Positions 1 through 12,608 of a DNA stretch of 64,000 bases are shown piece by piece. The notes beneath the pieces are model-generated. The model was not told the DNA's origin, did no database searches, and worked only from the letters and a program-made list of their open reading frames with translations. Origin of the DNA: Atherix ibis (taxonomy: Eukaryota; Arthropoda; Insecta; Diptera; Athericidae). The number at the start of each line of letters is the position of its first letter. Position 1 is the first letter of the stretch. Made by a program: the position numbers and the translations under genes. The stretch spans positions 55,834,220 through 55,898,219 of the forward strand of contig OY282609.1 in the NCBI GenBank assembly GCA_958298945.1, given 5' to 3'.

Positions 1-3000
1 ATAATTCCACATTTACCCATCCCTGCATGCATATGTTCATCAATGGAATATAGAGGTCCACATATTAGGTTGATATGCACATATCTATGTATACAACCAC
101 ATGCATATTTAAGTAGATAGGTATATGGGAATTTAAGTAACTAAACTCAATCAGCCGAAGCTTAAATTAATTGTATGGTCAAACGGTTTTCTTCCATTAG
201 CTTAACATGTAGCGAGTGGTATTTATAAGTTTATGGGGCAAAGATGTTGATTGGAATTTAACCATCCGCAATTGGATTATTCGAGTGATCGAGCAATCGG
301 ACAAGACGATTGAAATTCTGGGCAAGCGCAATAAGTATAAATGAATACACAAGAATTATTTAAAAAATCCCTAATAAGATGATTGGCGGAGAAAAAAAAA
401 TCCATATGCAAGTGTATCCAATAATACTAATAAGAATAATAATAACAATAACATTGGAACACCAGAAACTCAAAATACCAGAATATCAGGATACGAAAAC
501 AGTAGAAAAGTGGATAGAGACAGGCACACAGCCATCGTGCATTATCCACAAGACTATGTGATATTGGGGATTTGTGAAGAAAAACACCGAGACATGATGG
601 ATTTCAAGAATTATCATTCGTGAGGACCGTTTAAGATTCATTTTTTAGTACTTGGCGAGTAGTACTAGGCTCCTGTCTACTGTTCGTTGTTTGGCGAGAC
701 AGCTCCTGATATGGCTACCAACTCAATCGCACAGAATACTAGCCAGCCATGCTACCCTGTGCCTTCATTCTACATGCAAACATGCATACATATTTCTTTG
801 TCATTGGCTTAATCCTGTCTCTAGATATACCCGTACTAAATGTAAGACTATAAGTATGATTATCAAAACTGAAATTTTTATTCGGTTGTTGTTGTTATTG
901 TTAGCGTGTAGTTGCCGCTGGTTTTAGTTATGCTCTCGGTTCTTGTGTTTTTGTAAAAAACTGCTGTGTTAAGATTGTCATTGTCGTTTTCTTAAGCAAC
1001 TTAAAAACAAAAATCTCGATAGCTGTCACCAATCTGAAGTTGTGGTATGCATGACGATGAGCATCGCCCATACACTAAATAAATGGACAATCTGCACCTA
1101 ACTTCCACTTCATAAAAATACATGTACATCTATAAATATATCAATTAAATTGTCACAAATATACAGGTACATATAAGGACATAAGCCTATATTCGCCTCC
1201 CTCTCCCGACCCTCTAAAGATACGTCAACAGTGAAAAATACGAGCACTTGCCAATTTCGGGTATGATCCAATGATTGTTTGGTCCGATGAGCGATCACTA
1301 AAATATCATTCGACCGGAAAAGAACTGAATCAATTGCCTCATGACTGATCATCATCAGCAGGTAGGTAAGCAGGCAGACATCTATCAGCAGAGTCCAATC
1401 TCATTACTGCCCTTGGGTTGATACCTACGACACTGAAACTTCAACGGGAATTGCTTCAATCAAAAATGATTTTTGCCTGCATTCACCGCCAACAGAATGG
1501 ATATATGGTACTGTTGGAGTGCCCTTGGACACTATTAGTCATTACCAAGTATACACTCGTACCGTTCACTTTCACTTAATAGAATCATGCCAAAAATAAA
1601 TTTTTTTTTATATTAACTGAAGGTGTGTAAAAATTTTCGATATAGCCTTCTTGAAGACTATTGAACAGTATAAAGTTGACCAATCATAAATAGAATGTAA
1701 TTCTTCGTAAATAATCACTTGTGATAACGATATGGGCTCAGCGAATTTCCAATTTTTCCCATATACAATATATAAAAATTTGCTTATTTGCTTACACGAC
1801 TAAGCTTACGCACAGAAATTTATAATAAATAATTTATTGGTCTTTGACACAATAGCCTGCCGAAGATAGAATGTCGATCGGTTGGTCGATTGGATCGATC
1901 GATTTGAACAGAAGACAATCAGACTTATATGGTTGTGAAAGGCGACACCATCAAGTCGTTTCACAAATGTTCTTTTCCACGGATTTTTACTATAATCTTA
2001 ATCGTATCTTTCGGAAACTATGCGTTCGTAAGTAGAAAGAGAGTCAATTAAAAAGCAATACAATTGCCATTCCAACATACCGGTGTCCGATTAAACATCG
2101 ATTGGTAAGTAGCGGAGGCCGCCTATACACTATGTACACTACAAACAAAATACTGTACCTGATAGACAGGTAGATGAAGACAGTAAACAACCAGCTAACA
2201 GTGAGTACAGCGGACATCGAACAGTGAACAGTGACCACTGAACCAGTAAAGATTAAAACAATCCACACAATAGGTATGCGCACAGTAGAAGATGTCAACT
2301 GCTCCTTACGAATATTGGAATTCATCGAGGATTCGATTCATCAGAATTGATATAAGTTGACAGTGCACTTTGCTATTAACTAACATTGCACACTGTGTTC
2401 GGTCGCGGTTTCTGATTGACTGACTGAATTACCGACTAACGCATGTACACACGCATACTTCTAGACGCGAGGGCAACCTAACGTAACTACTATCTATGTA
2501 ACAATATGGATTATGGTTGTACCTTGAAAACGATTAAACTCTTGCGCACAATTAATGTTCAATCGACATTTTCTAATCACAGAAGACGCCACACTTTATA
2601 AAAAACCTCAAGAGAAATCTACCGATCCGGAGAGACTGTATTGACATAATCATAAATTGCTAGTTAAAGTTAAACTAAGAAAATAGTGTAGACTGAAAAT
2701 TGTTACTATCCCATCTACATTTTCAGCGTCCCCCACCCGTAGCCATTAACTTCGAAATTAGCAAATAGTAGTAAATCAAAATTCTCTTATGTTTTGTTAA
2801 TCCAAAGTATACGTAAAAGCTCCATTCTAGAGTGTAGCAACCTTTTTTAAAGTATCTATATTGAAACAAAAATAATATTTAGCAATAGTCTAAGCAGAAA
2901 GGGTAAAAGGAACAGAAGATTGACAATACGTTCCAAAGTACCGCGTCCAATGAAGAAAATTTTTTCAGAAATGTGCATTTCGCAGCATAACACTGCCAAG

Positions 3001-4619
3001 TTTGGCGTATTCAACTGTTACCCATTTGTATGACAATTTTTTTTTTGCTTCAGATACCTTTAAACTACCACCTATCGTTACGACAAGAGATTTTATTTCT
3101 TACTCATTTACCTCATTATTACTTTGGTTAGAAGACAAGAGGATGGATGCTCTACTCGAACTCGGTTAAATTCTCTGCGAAAGGATGAAAAGTACGTCGT
3201 CGAACAGCAAACAACAAGAAAAATACGAGTACATACATAATCGTACGTCAATAACAGTCAATGATTGTTGATATGAAATCATCCGGAATTTCTTGTAACT
3301 GTAGCTTAAAATATCCTGTCAACATACCATTTTTGGTTTGTTGAAACTTCTTGGGTGGTATTTAATTAAGATACAATTATATGTTAATGGTATTATTTAG
3401 TGATGGTAAGATGATAATTAAGAATCAATTGATCGAATTATAATCGACTGAATGTGAGAGCAGCAAAAAAAATCAGGAAATACATTTGGAATAAGGATGA
3501 AAGAGGCAAGAGAAGAGAAAGCATATGTACACGTATAAATGGGGAAAAGTTTGAATATTTTAACTAGCAAAAAATCTGCAAATAAGAAAGTAGCCGAAGT
3601 TAATTAATTTTGCTGATAATTCCATTCCATGCCATTGACGATAATTACTTAATTCGGATTTAAAAGGAAAACACTACATCTTTACCGTGACAATGTCAAC
3701 ATGAACATCTTAAGTAGCTAAATCAATCTGGTTGGGCTATAGTCATGTCTAAATGGTTTAATTCGAATCAACAAAGCTGATATTTGTATGTGAATATTAA
3801 CATTTGAATAATGGAGACATAGTTTTTATGAAAATTGGCTTCAAATTCAAATTTGGTAAAAGGGAACTTTTTAATATTGTTTAGATTTTGAATTTGTTAG
3901 AAGTTTTTTTTTATGAGTTCTGCTGAGATACAAATACAATGCAGGAATTTGATAGTATTTCTAGCAATGATTGTAATGGAAACAACTTTAAGTTTTTAGT
4001 AATAAGTAATAGATAATAAAATTTCCAGCAATATGCAAATGATAGCTTCGATTATTATTGGAGTGCTTAATTTTTAAGATTGGGATTTATTTAAATGTAC
4101 AATTTTTTTAATTTAATATTTGTACTGATACGTAAATACCATATCTGCCGATAACAAAAATACGTCCCTACTATGCCACTAGCTGGAATCGACGTCAGTA
4201 TTGTCAGGACACTCTAACAAAAGTCATTAATTTTTAAATTATCATTTATTTCTAAAATTAGAGATTATTCTGCTCTTTGGAATTGTTTATCGAAAAATAA
4301 AGGATTTATAACAAAATTAATAAATTTTTTAAAGTTATAAAAAGAAGTTTGTTATAAATACGTAAATTAAAAAATAGAATTTTTTTTTGGAAAATTAAAC
4401 CAGAAATTTCTGATAACCCAAACGATTTTTTAATATAAACTCATGCGAATTCAATGAATTTTTAGTGCAAATAAAATTTTGAATAGCGAATCAAATTTTT
4501 GGAACACTCAGCATTTCATAATAAAGCAAAATGTAGTGAATTTGTAATAAATTTTTATGTATTTTTGAAAGTGCCATCAAATAAGTTTAAGGCCCAAAGA
4601 CAAATTATCAAATTAAATA
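1..4619. other. noncoding stretch, no gene recognised
   Basis: Only short ORFs of ordinary random length occur, on both strands, and none has a recognisable domain. The first 3 kb are less AT-rich than the wg flank. In Drosophila, Wnt6 and Wnt10 lie downstream of wg; no Wnt exon is visible here, so any neighbour must lie beyond this edge. Confidence 0.55.
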
Positions 4620-4958
4620 TGGATTTGAGAGGAAAGGAAGTCCAGTAATTTTTACTTCATTGCGAAAAGGTTCAGAAAAAGATGTCTGCGCGTCAGATAG
4701 GATCATTGGTAGGCATATGAATATTCCAGTATGATAACGCCCGCTGTCAGAAAACCATTTTCATCAATGAGTTTATATCGGAGAAAAAGATTACTTTGGC
4801 TTTTTAGTATCCCTATTCACCTCATCAGAGTATGCGTGACTTTTTTTTGTTGTAGATCAAAAAACACTTTAAGAAAAGAAAGCCTCCGTCAACCGCCTAC
4901 ATCAAAAGAAAACTACTTCGTTTTTTATTCTAATTACCAAAAATCTTTGAATTAGAAA
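4620..4958 (+). pseudogene. degenerate mariner transposase relic (catalytic core fragment)
   Basis: Translating from 4727 gives QYDNARCQKTIFINEFISEK and, after a stop, YPYSPHQSMRDFFLL, then IKKHFKKRKPPS. This aligns with the second and third catalytic Asp regions of mariner transposases (family patterns HDNA and YSPDLxPxDFFLF). The Asp codons at 4733-4735 and 4838-4840 are separated by exactly 34 codons, the D34D spacing of mariner proper, despite two stop codons between and just after them. No terminal repeats are found and the N-terminal half is unreadable. The relic directly abuts family B copy 1. It differs from families A, B and C in sequence. Confidence 0.7.
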
Positions 4959-4961
4959 CAA

Positions 4962-5848
4962 ACGAATTTTGAATTTCCCCGGGTTACGTATATTCGAATT
5001 TCGATTTTTTGAGGCGCTATGTTGGTACTCATGTCTGTCAGTTATGCCGATAAGTTCGGCCATTTTGAATGTTCAGTTAATTTTCGACAGCTGCTTTGCT
5101 TGCACGTGTTTTGGCTCGTCTTCTTGGTATTTTGCCCCATTTTCGACCAAAAACAGCATCGCTTTAACATTGCTAAGGAGCTGTTGGACTCTGTCCGCGA
5201 AGACCCAAATTTGCTCCAGAGGGTCATATCTGGTGACGTATCATGGGTTTATGGCTATGACGTGGAAACCAAAACCCAGTCATCCCAATGAAAGCTGCCG
5301 CACAAGCCAAGACCGCAAAAAAGCGCGCCAAGTTCGGTCGAATGTGAAGGTTTTGCTTACAATTTCCTTCGATTCCCTGCAATCGTGGTGCATCATGAGT
5401 TCTTATCACAGGATAGAAAGGTCAATAAGGAATATTACCTGCAAGTTATGCGCAAGTTGCGCGAATGAATCTGCCAGAAACGCCCGAATTTGTGGAAGAA
5501 CAAAAATTGGCTTGTGCACCATGATAACGCCCCTACACACGCATCGTTGCTTGTGCGCGAATTTTTTACCAAAAAAAACACACTAATAATGTTGCAGCCA
5601 CCGTATTCCCCAGATCTGGGGAAGCAGATACTCTAATCCATTTTTGGGAATGGGAAAAAATCGAAGACGAGCCAAAACACGTGCAAGCAAAGCAGCTGTC
5701 AAAAATTAACTGAACATTCAAAATGGCCGAACTTATCGGCATAAGTGAGAGATATGAGTACCAACATAACGCCACAAAAAATTTATAATCGAATATACAT
5801 AACCTGCAGAAATTCAAAATTCGCTATACTTTTTGAACAGACCTCGTA
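4962..5848 (+). mobile_element. mariner family B copy 1, foldback form with ~190-bp inverted termini
   Basis: The right end reads, inward from 5846, CGAGGTCTGTTCAAAAAGTA, with TA at 5847-5848. The left end has lost the outer TIR and starts near 4962 (ACGAATTTTGAATTTCC). The 3' arm (about 5649-5846) is a reverse-complement copy of the 5' arm (about 4962-5141), including the stretch with TTGCTTGCACGTGTTTTGGC. Between the arms lies a broken transposase. Copy 2 at 41043-41951 has the same architecture and the same inner junction; copy 3 at 60098-60867 keeps a different, ordinary 3' end. Confidence 0.85.
5142..5640 (+). pseudogene. family B mariner transposase remnant, copy 1
   Basis: Readable in shifting frames: FDQKQHRFNIAKELLDSVRE, then [20 protein letters not shown] with the first catalytic Asp in GDVSW, a stop just after, then VNKEYYLQVM, the second catalytic Asp in HHDNAPTHAS, and PYSPDL, after which the sequence jumps into the rearranged junction. 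The third catalytic Asp is therefore deleted. The N-terminal HTH DNA-binding region of about 100 residues is absent, as in the other two copies. The fragment is non-functional. Confidence 0.8.
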
Positions 5849-7854
5849 ATTGCGTTTTCATACTAAAAATTCAGATGTTATGAATGAATAAAATTAGGAT
5901 TTGAACCAGTATTTCTTGTACAATAAATTTGCTTACTAATCGTATGAGCTCACCTAAATGTGTGTGAATTATAACAATAAAAATAAGTTAAATAAATAGT
6001 CATCTCTAGGCTCAAGTGGTCTTTAAGTGAATGTCTTAAAAACTTGCCCGAGAAATGCTAATTATCGAACACATAGAAAAAAAACGCCACCAACGAGAAG
6101 TGAATGTAGGTATGCATCAAAGTATCAAGGCAATTAGTGGTACACTAATTGATTTAAGGCATTTCCTTTTTATAAAAATGCTTCTATACAGCAAAACTAT
6201 TCTCATCTGTATGTATATAATGGTGGTAGGGCCTCAATAAAGTACTATGGTTAAGCGTCGAATACCGAACGCCGAAAGTAATTCGAACAATTTCTGGAAT
6301 GCATGCAAGTCATGGGATGCAATAATTAAAACTGAGAAAAAGTCTTTTTTAGCTGGATTATCTTTAACGAAACTATAAAATATACTGGAAAATAAAATAA
6401 ATTCGCAGGCGCAGATGTGAATGCAAGAAAAAAACATATAATTTTATTGAAGAAATCAAGAAAGAAAAATTTAAAAAAAAAAAAAAGATAATTGCAATTG
6501 GAAATTTCTCAAGTTTTGCTCTTTAATCAAAAACTAATGAACAAAAAAAAATAATTTTTCCCTTAAAACAAATATGATCATTTTAGTTTAAATTGCAGAA
6601 AATCTGGGTCGTTTAAGAAGAAAATTTATGAAAAATATTTGGTTTAAATCAATTTTATTTTGTGTAAATTTTTTCAGTACTACAACGATTTTTCATAATT
6701 TAAACCCTTCAAAAGTGGAGAAAAATAAAACAAAATGGTTGTTTTGTTTAAATTGTAATATAATACAATTTAAAAGAAATTTTATTCAATTATAAAGTAA
6801 AACTGAACATTTAAGGTATTTTCATTATTTTTTTAAAATTATATACAATAATAAAACAATATAATAATGTGTTAACAAAATTTTATATATATTTTTATAT
6901 TTGTTTTAATTATATTTTTATCAAAAAATATATATTTTTCACAGGATATCAAAATATCACTTTATGAATTTAGTCATACTAAACTATCATAACGTTATCT
7001 ATCGTCTGTCATTTTCCTTACACAACAAATGATATTGTTGGCCATTTTGAAAACATGAGATTAACTGCCATTTTGTCCACGTAGCATATCTTTCTTATGC
7101 ATTGTAAGAATAAAAAGTATTACAAACTTTTGTTTACAAAAAATTCCTTACTAGCGACATGATCAACTAGTGCGACGGCTCCCCATCGTCTTATGTTCTC
7201 TGAAATTCCACATTTGCCTCATCTAGTGACCAAATGACATTTAACACCCTTTGTCATTTCAAGGCAAATAAACTTGACCAATGGTAGAAGATTTAATTTA
7301 AATACATTGGCCAAACACCAGCATACCAGTCTAATCAAGATCCTTTCCGAAATTTTGGCTTCCTCGGTAACCAACCTTCTTCATGCTATTCCTATGGTGT
7401 TCAACGCATCATTCCACATATTGTTAAAGGAATGTCACTCTATCCAGAATTTCTTTTTGAGAACGACTTCGAAAAGTGTTGATTTTCTTGACCCAAGAAT
7501 TACTTCTTAAAACACATGTAAAGCTAATCGAGGCATAAACCTGCAAACAGCCATTTTGTCTCGAACAGTCTATGTACACACACACACAAATTTATAACGC
7601 GGCACGTTACCCAAAGAGAAAAGAAAGTAACCGCTTCTATCCAATTATTCTCAATGCCCAATAATTAATTATCTTCACTACTTTTCAGCGAAGAATTTAA
7701 AAATAATTTCGATTTATCAAAACAAATTTATGAAAATCGAAAGCCTCCCAAACAACGCCAAAGATAGTTTATAACCTAATATTAGTATACACACATCCAA
7801 TCATATGTGCACATGGATAGGTATGTATACAAATATGCAAGCGTCAATGGATGA
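5849..7854. other. noncoding stretch between two mariners
   Basis: AT-rich sequence with a poly(A) run near 6473-6487 and a short CA repeat at about 7577-7588. The longest ATG-started ORFs (6055-6240 and 7274-7510) show no recognisable family. Nothing else is seen. Confidence 0.55.
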
Positions 7855-7856
7855 TA

Positions 7857-9006
7857 CGAGGGCCGTTCAATAAGTCCTTAGAAAATCCCATAGCGTAGGT
7901 TAATTTCTATCGTCGATTAAAGTTAACGACATTTATATGTGCATAACAATGGAAAAAAGCGAGTTTAGGGCTGTCAGTTCATGGCACATCTGCACCTGTA
8001 TTTGCGACGGTTTACAATTGGGTGAATGAATTTAAACGTGGCCGTTCATCCACAAAAGATGAACATCGTTCAGGACGTCCAGTTGAGGTGTCTACTCCTG
8101 AAATCATCGACAAAATCCACGATCTGATTTTGAACGATCGGTGAATTAAAGTGCGCGAATTAGTTGAGGCCACGCGCATATCACAAGGTACAGTCGCTTC
8201 AATTTTGCATGAAAAATTGTCTGTGAAAAAAATTTCGGGAAGATGTTTGCCGCGTTTGCTCTCAGATGAGAATAAGCGCAATCGTGTAGTGGACTCTGAG
8301 GCTATGTTGGCACTCTTTCATCGCAATCTTGCCGAATTCCTTCGTCGATATGTCACTGTGGACGAAACCTGGATGCACTACTACACTCCAGAAACGAAGA
8401 GATAGTCATCACAGTGGATTTTCAAGGGTGAACGGGCTCCGAAGAAGGCAAAAACTGTGCCATCGGCCGGCAAGGTGATGGCCACGGTCTTTTGGGATTC
8501 GCAGGGCATCATTTTTATCGACTACTTGGAAAAAGGAAAAACAATAACAGGAGCGTATTACGCGTCGTTATTGCAACGGTTGAGCGTGGAAGTCAAAGAG
8601 AAACACCCCCATCTGAAGAAGAAAAAAATCCTCTTGCATCAGGACAATGCGCGTGTGCACACCTGCGCTGTTTCCATGGCCAAAATTGTGGAATTTAGAA
8701 TGGAATTGTTGCAGCATCCCGCTCATTCACCAGATTTGGCCCCGAGTGACTATTTTCTTTTCCCCAATCTGAAGAAATGGCTTGGCGGACGACGGTTCAC
8801 TTCCAACGAGGACGTCATTGCTCAAACGGATGAGTATTTTGCAGAACTTCCGAAATCCTATTTGTTGGACGGGATAAAAATTTTGGAAAAACGGTTGGAA
8901 AAGTGTATAGAGTTAAAAGGAGATTATGTTGAAAAAGAAAAAAAAATTTTTTTTTTAAAAGCAGGTTTTTTCCTTTTTTTTCTAAGGACTTATTGAACGA
9001 CCCTCG
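7857..9006 (+). mobile_element. mariner family A (irritans-like) copy 1
   Basis: The element is bounded by TA target duplications at 7855-7856 and 9007-9008. The TIRs begin CGAGGGYCGTTCAATAAGTC and continue CTTAGAAAA on the left, with the matching inverted copy at the right end. Length 1150 bp, against 1271 bp for copy 3. Relative to copies 2 and 3 it lacks about 60 bp of leader (GAAAATCC joins directly to CATAGCG) and a segment at the start of the coding region. It lies in the 3' flank of wg, antisense to wg. Confidence 0.93.
7949..8996 (+). pseudogene. family A mariner transposase, copy 1 (broken)
   Basis: It begins MEKSEFRAV, then a deletion shifts the frame. The main frame has stops at about 8142 (TGA) and 8403 (TAG). 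The C-terminal two thirds read through, with Asp residues at 8361-8363 (VTVDETW), 8643-8645 (HQDNARVHT) and in [12 protein letters not shown], with 34 residues between the last two, the mariner DD34D pattern. [20 protein letters not shown] resembles the irritans subfamily (Himar1 type). The normal stop is lost, so the frame runs through poly-Lys/Phe sequence into the 3' TIR and ends at 8996. The HTH region is partly deleted. Confidence 0.88.
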
Positions 9007-9008
9007 TA

Positions 9009-10938
9009 CACAACTCATTACGCTATTAGTACGGTAAATACAAATAACCCTTAGCAACAATATAAACTAATTCCCATTTTAAATACTTTGAATTGAAATG
9101 ATATAAATTTCATTAATACACATATAATATCATATTAACCCACATTATCTCCAAAAAAAAAAATGCATTTTTTAGAGAAATAAAATTCACAGCAAATTGG
9201 AGCACCTCTTTAGATGCAGTACATTGTGAAATATTTTCACAAGGAACAAATTCTTGAATAATCTTACGCTGAAATAAATATTAAATTTATTGTAATAAAC
9301 AACTTTCGTGTACCTTTAATCAATAACATTTTTAATTAATACTAAACCAATAAATGAACAACACCTCCACTATTACTTTTACCAACGCTACTCCTGACAT
9401 CATCCTTCTTTCCTAACCCAATTCAACTAATGTCATTGGTATTCCGCCATTGCCATATGTTGAGTAAGGTGAGTTCAGAAGTTAACTGTGGTATCTTTAA
9501 CACCTACGTGTATGAACCCAACACATACTAATTTACTTACGCAAATAGACAATTGCTGTTGTAGGGTTTTTAAAAATATTTCTAAATGTTGATCACTTGC
9601 AGGTTAAGTTTTGCTTTTGCAATTTGACTTTTCTTGTTTTTTTATTAAAAATACTCTAAATAAAATGCTTACGTGTATATTTTGTTCCTTTTAATTATCG
9701 CATTAATAATAATTAATAACAAGAAATATTGCAAAATAAAATTAACTAAATATTTTTTTATTTTTTTTTTAAAGTAAAACATTAGATTTAATTTTTTTTT
9801 TTTAAATAAAACTTGTTTTATTTTTGTCCATATGTAATTTTTTTAATGATAATTTTTATACAATACTATTTCTTTAAACTTATTTCTTCCTATTTTACAT
9901 CTTTTTCTTCGGTGTCAACTCAATTTGTTTTTCCATTTTTCTATAAACTCTTTCCTTCTCAGTTAAGTACGAAAATTTAATATAATATTGAAAACAATTA
10001 TTTTTTCTTATGCACATCAATTATAAATAAATATAAACTAAATTAAAATAATTATAATTTACATGAACTTTTTTCCTACTATTCTCAGTTACTTCTATAA
10101 ATTTATAATCATATTTCCTATAAAATTCATAAAATTTTTTGTTATTTTATTTCCACTTAAATTTACCTTATATTATATATATATATATATATATATAGAA
10201 TTTTTTTTTATATTTTTCCATAATAGAAAATACTAATCATAATAATACTTATACTAATAAATTATATTTATTTGATACATGACTGTTGTTAAGATTAAAT
10301 TATTTATTCTAACCTAACCAATTAATGAAATGATTAATTTTTAAAACACAAGCAAGCTAAAACAATGGCAAAATTACAAATTATTTAATAGAAACTATCA
10401 TAGTAAAATATCTTAATACACATATGTTATTAAAAAAAAAGGAATAAAAATACGACAAAATAAATATTTTCAGCCTAAATTATTGGTGATTGTTTTTTTG
10501 TTGTTTTTTTTTGGATAAACTAATAAATAGACATTTTCTTCATTATTTACAATTGAATTTTGTCACAAACACAGTAGAGATGAATTCACAAATTATTTAA
10601 ATAAATATTATTATTTCTTTTCATAATTTACAATAAAACAAAATGAACATTAACGTCTTTTCCTAAATTTTTATACTTAAAACTTAACCATACAATTGTA
10701 ATATACACTTTGATCCAAACAAACATAAATACATTCACGTATGCAAATTTATGTATACTCATTTTACTTAATTAATTTTTTAAATTATTATGTAAATATT
10801 TACAGAAATATTTGTTTTTTTTAGTTACGAAAATTTTCATTTAAATATTGTTAACAAAAAAACATTTTTTATGATTGTCTGTTGGAAGTTTTTAAGCTGT
10901 TATTGTGCTGTGGTAGAAAGGGTTTTGAGAACAAAATG
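9009..10938. other. AT-rich noncoding stretch
   Basis: Apart from the TA microsatellite listed separately there are only homopolymer A/T runs. I see no ORF with a recognisable product, RNA gene or mobile-element end. Confidence 0.6.
10174..10197. repeat. (TA)n microsatellite
   Basis: About twelve uninterrupted TA units lie in the AT-rich 3' flank of wg. No other structure is seen nearby. Confidence 0.85.
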
Positions 10939-11003
10939 GCGGATGGTGAGTAATATTTCAAAAGAAAAGAACAATTTTTTTTTATATATTACTCACCATC
11001 CGC
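10939..11003. repeat. 18-bp perfect inverted repeat (hairpin) downstream of wg
   Basis: The arm 10939-10956 (GCGGATGGTGAGTAATAT) is the exact reverse complement of 10986-11003, with a 29-nt loop. A further ATTACTCA copy lies at about 11010-11017. It stands out from the AT-rich surroundings by its GC content. It is about 1.3 kb past the wg stop and may lie in a long 3' UTR, where RNA would fold into a stem. Each arm also contains a GGTGAGTAAT string matching a consensus splice donor. It could be a conserved RNA element, a small-RNA precursor or a template-switch inverted duplication. Confidence 0.85.
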
Positions 11004-12301
11004 TAAAGAATTACTCATATTTATTAAAGAAAATTTAAACAATCATAGAAATGTTTTCTACCTAATATAGTTTTCTTCTACTTTTTGTTTGATATTCAAT
11101 TGTAGTTATTGAAATTTGATATTGGTAATTGATCTTATTTTTTGTATATATCGTGGTCTCTTCAACTCTGTTAATTTTTTTTTTTTTATCAATATATCTA
11201 ACTATATTAATTATTTTCCTAAAAAATAGTACAAAAATTCAGTCTTTCTTGAACTTAGAACAATGATGTTTGTTCACACGAAAAAATTGTTGAGAAAAAT
11301 TGTAGAAGATTCGGGATTTTTCCTTTTTCATCTCACACATTATCTAGATTTAGTTATTATGTTGTGTAATTTCTTTTCAATATTCAAAATATTCTGAGAT
11401 ATAAGAAATATAACATAAAAAATAAAAGTTTTTTACCATATTTTATTCTATTTATTTTGTATTATTTTTCCTAATTTTTTTTAAATTTTTTTTTTTTTAA
11501 TAAAAGTTATCCTAACTTCAAACTGAGAATAGAAGTCTGTTCGACTTAAATTGTTTTTCTTTTCTTCTTTTATATTTTGCTCCTTATTTCCTAAACAAGC
11601 TTAGCCTAAAACTAGGCATTAAAATTATTGTTTTCTCCTATAATACTGAATTGAAAGCTATTACTTTAAAAACAAAAAAAAAACAAATCATATTTAATTA
11701 ATCAATAATAAAAAAAAACTAAACGAATACATTATTTTATACGTATGTATAATTATTTATGTACTTATTTATTCAAATTTCTATGACTTAAATAATTATA
11801 TTGTGACATAATAAAATTTAATTAAAAACTATTAATAGAAAATATTTTAATAGTAACTATTATTATATTTAAAACAAATATGTATATATATTCCAATATT
11901 TTAATTTATAATTAATTATATTATATCATTTAAAATAAAACAATTATAAATTTTTGGTGTATTTTACGCGTCACAATTTACTTTTATAGAATTCTGTTCG
12001 GATCAATTCTGCATAGTCTAGTAAAAAAAAATAATTGCAAAAAGTTTACTTTAACAAATTTGTTATTTGATTTGCAAATAATATAAAACCTATTTTTTTT
12101 TTGAAAATTTCTTTGAACTTCTTCTATTTTTGAAGGCATACATGGCAATAATTTCAATTGGACGCGATTTTATTAAAAAATTCTAATTAATTTGAATTTT
12201 TTTAAATATTATTAAATTAAAATACTATTAATGCTACTACTTCTACTTCTATTGATAATAATATTTATAATAGTAATAATAATAATAATAGAAATAATTA
12301 A
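11004..12301 (-). other. wg: probable wg 3' UTR and 3' flank
   Basis: No coding sequence is visible. The region is extremely AT-rich. Minus-strand AATAAA hexamers occur repeatedly, the first about 130 nt after the stop (near 12168-12173), so the true poly(A) site cannot be chosen by eye. It includes a TAA microsatellite just after the stop. Confidence 0.5.
12274..12290. repeat. (TAA)n microsatellite
   Basis: About six tandem TAA units lie 12 to 28 bases beyond the wg stop codon, probably inside the 3' UTR. The flanking 12254-12272 holds a more degenerate AAT-rich stretch. Confidence 0.8.
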
Positions 12302-12608
12302 TTACAAGCACGTATGTATGGTTTTCTTAAATCGACAAGATTTACATTTAACCTCGCAACACCAATGAAATGTGCAGGCACAACGTTCTACTACGACAAC
12401 TTCCTGTGTCCGATAGCCTCGTCCACAGCACATTAGATCACAGCCATCTACGCCAATCGATGTATCATTACAGAGACGACCGTGTGTACCTTGAATACCC
12501 AGGCGAGGATTTCGTTCACAAAATCCTGGCGATGGTTCCAAATAAACCAAATCCTTAACATCTGGAGGCTTGTGGTCAGGATTGTATGGTTTCAATTGGA
12601 AATTGTAT
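12302..12608 (-). CDS. wg: wg coding exon 5 (C-terminal cysteine-rich domain)
   Basis: The exon encodes residues 359-460 and the TAA stop at 12304-12302. It contains [18 protein letters not shown], the sequon CNDTS (N406), [14 protein letters not shown], and [19 protein letters not shown], the hallmark Wnt C-terminal cysteine pattern, ending KTIHTCL. The acceptor is CTCAAATCAG|ATAC. This is the Frizzled-contacting cysteine-rich Wnt domain in known structures. No lesion is visible. Confidence 0.97.

Noticed and set aside
4969..5586. + strand ORF of 205 codons
   Set aside because: It reads family B copy 1 mostly out of the transposase frame and runs from the inverted arm; it is not an independent gene.
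1..12301. Search for Wnt6 or Wnt10 exons downstream of wg
   Set aside because: In Drosophila these lie downstream of wg, but no Wnt cysteine-rich motif is visible on either strand here.
12370..12558. + strand ORF of 62 codons
   Set aside because: Antisense shadow of the wg C-terminal exon.
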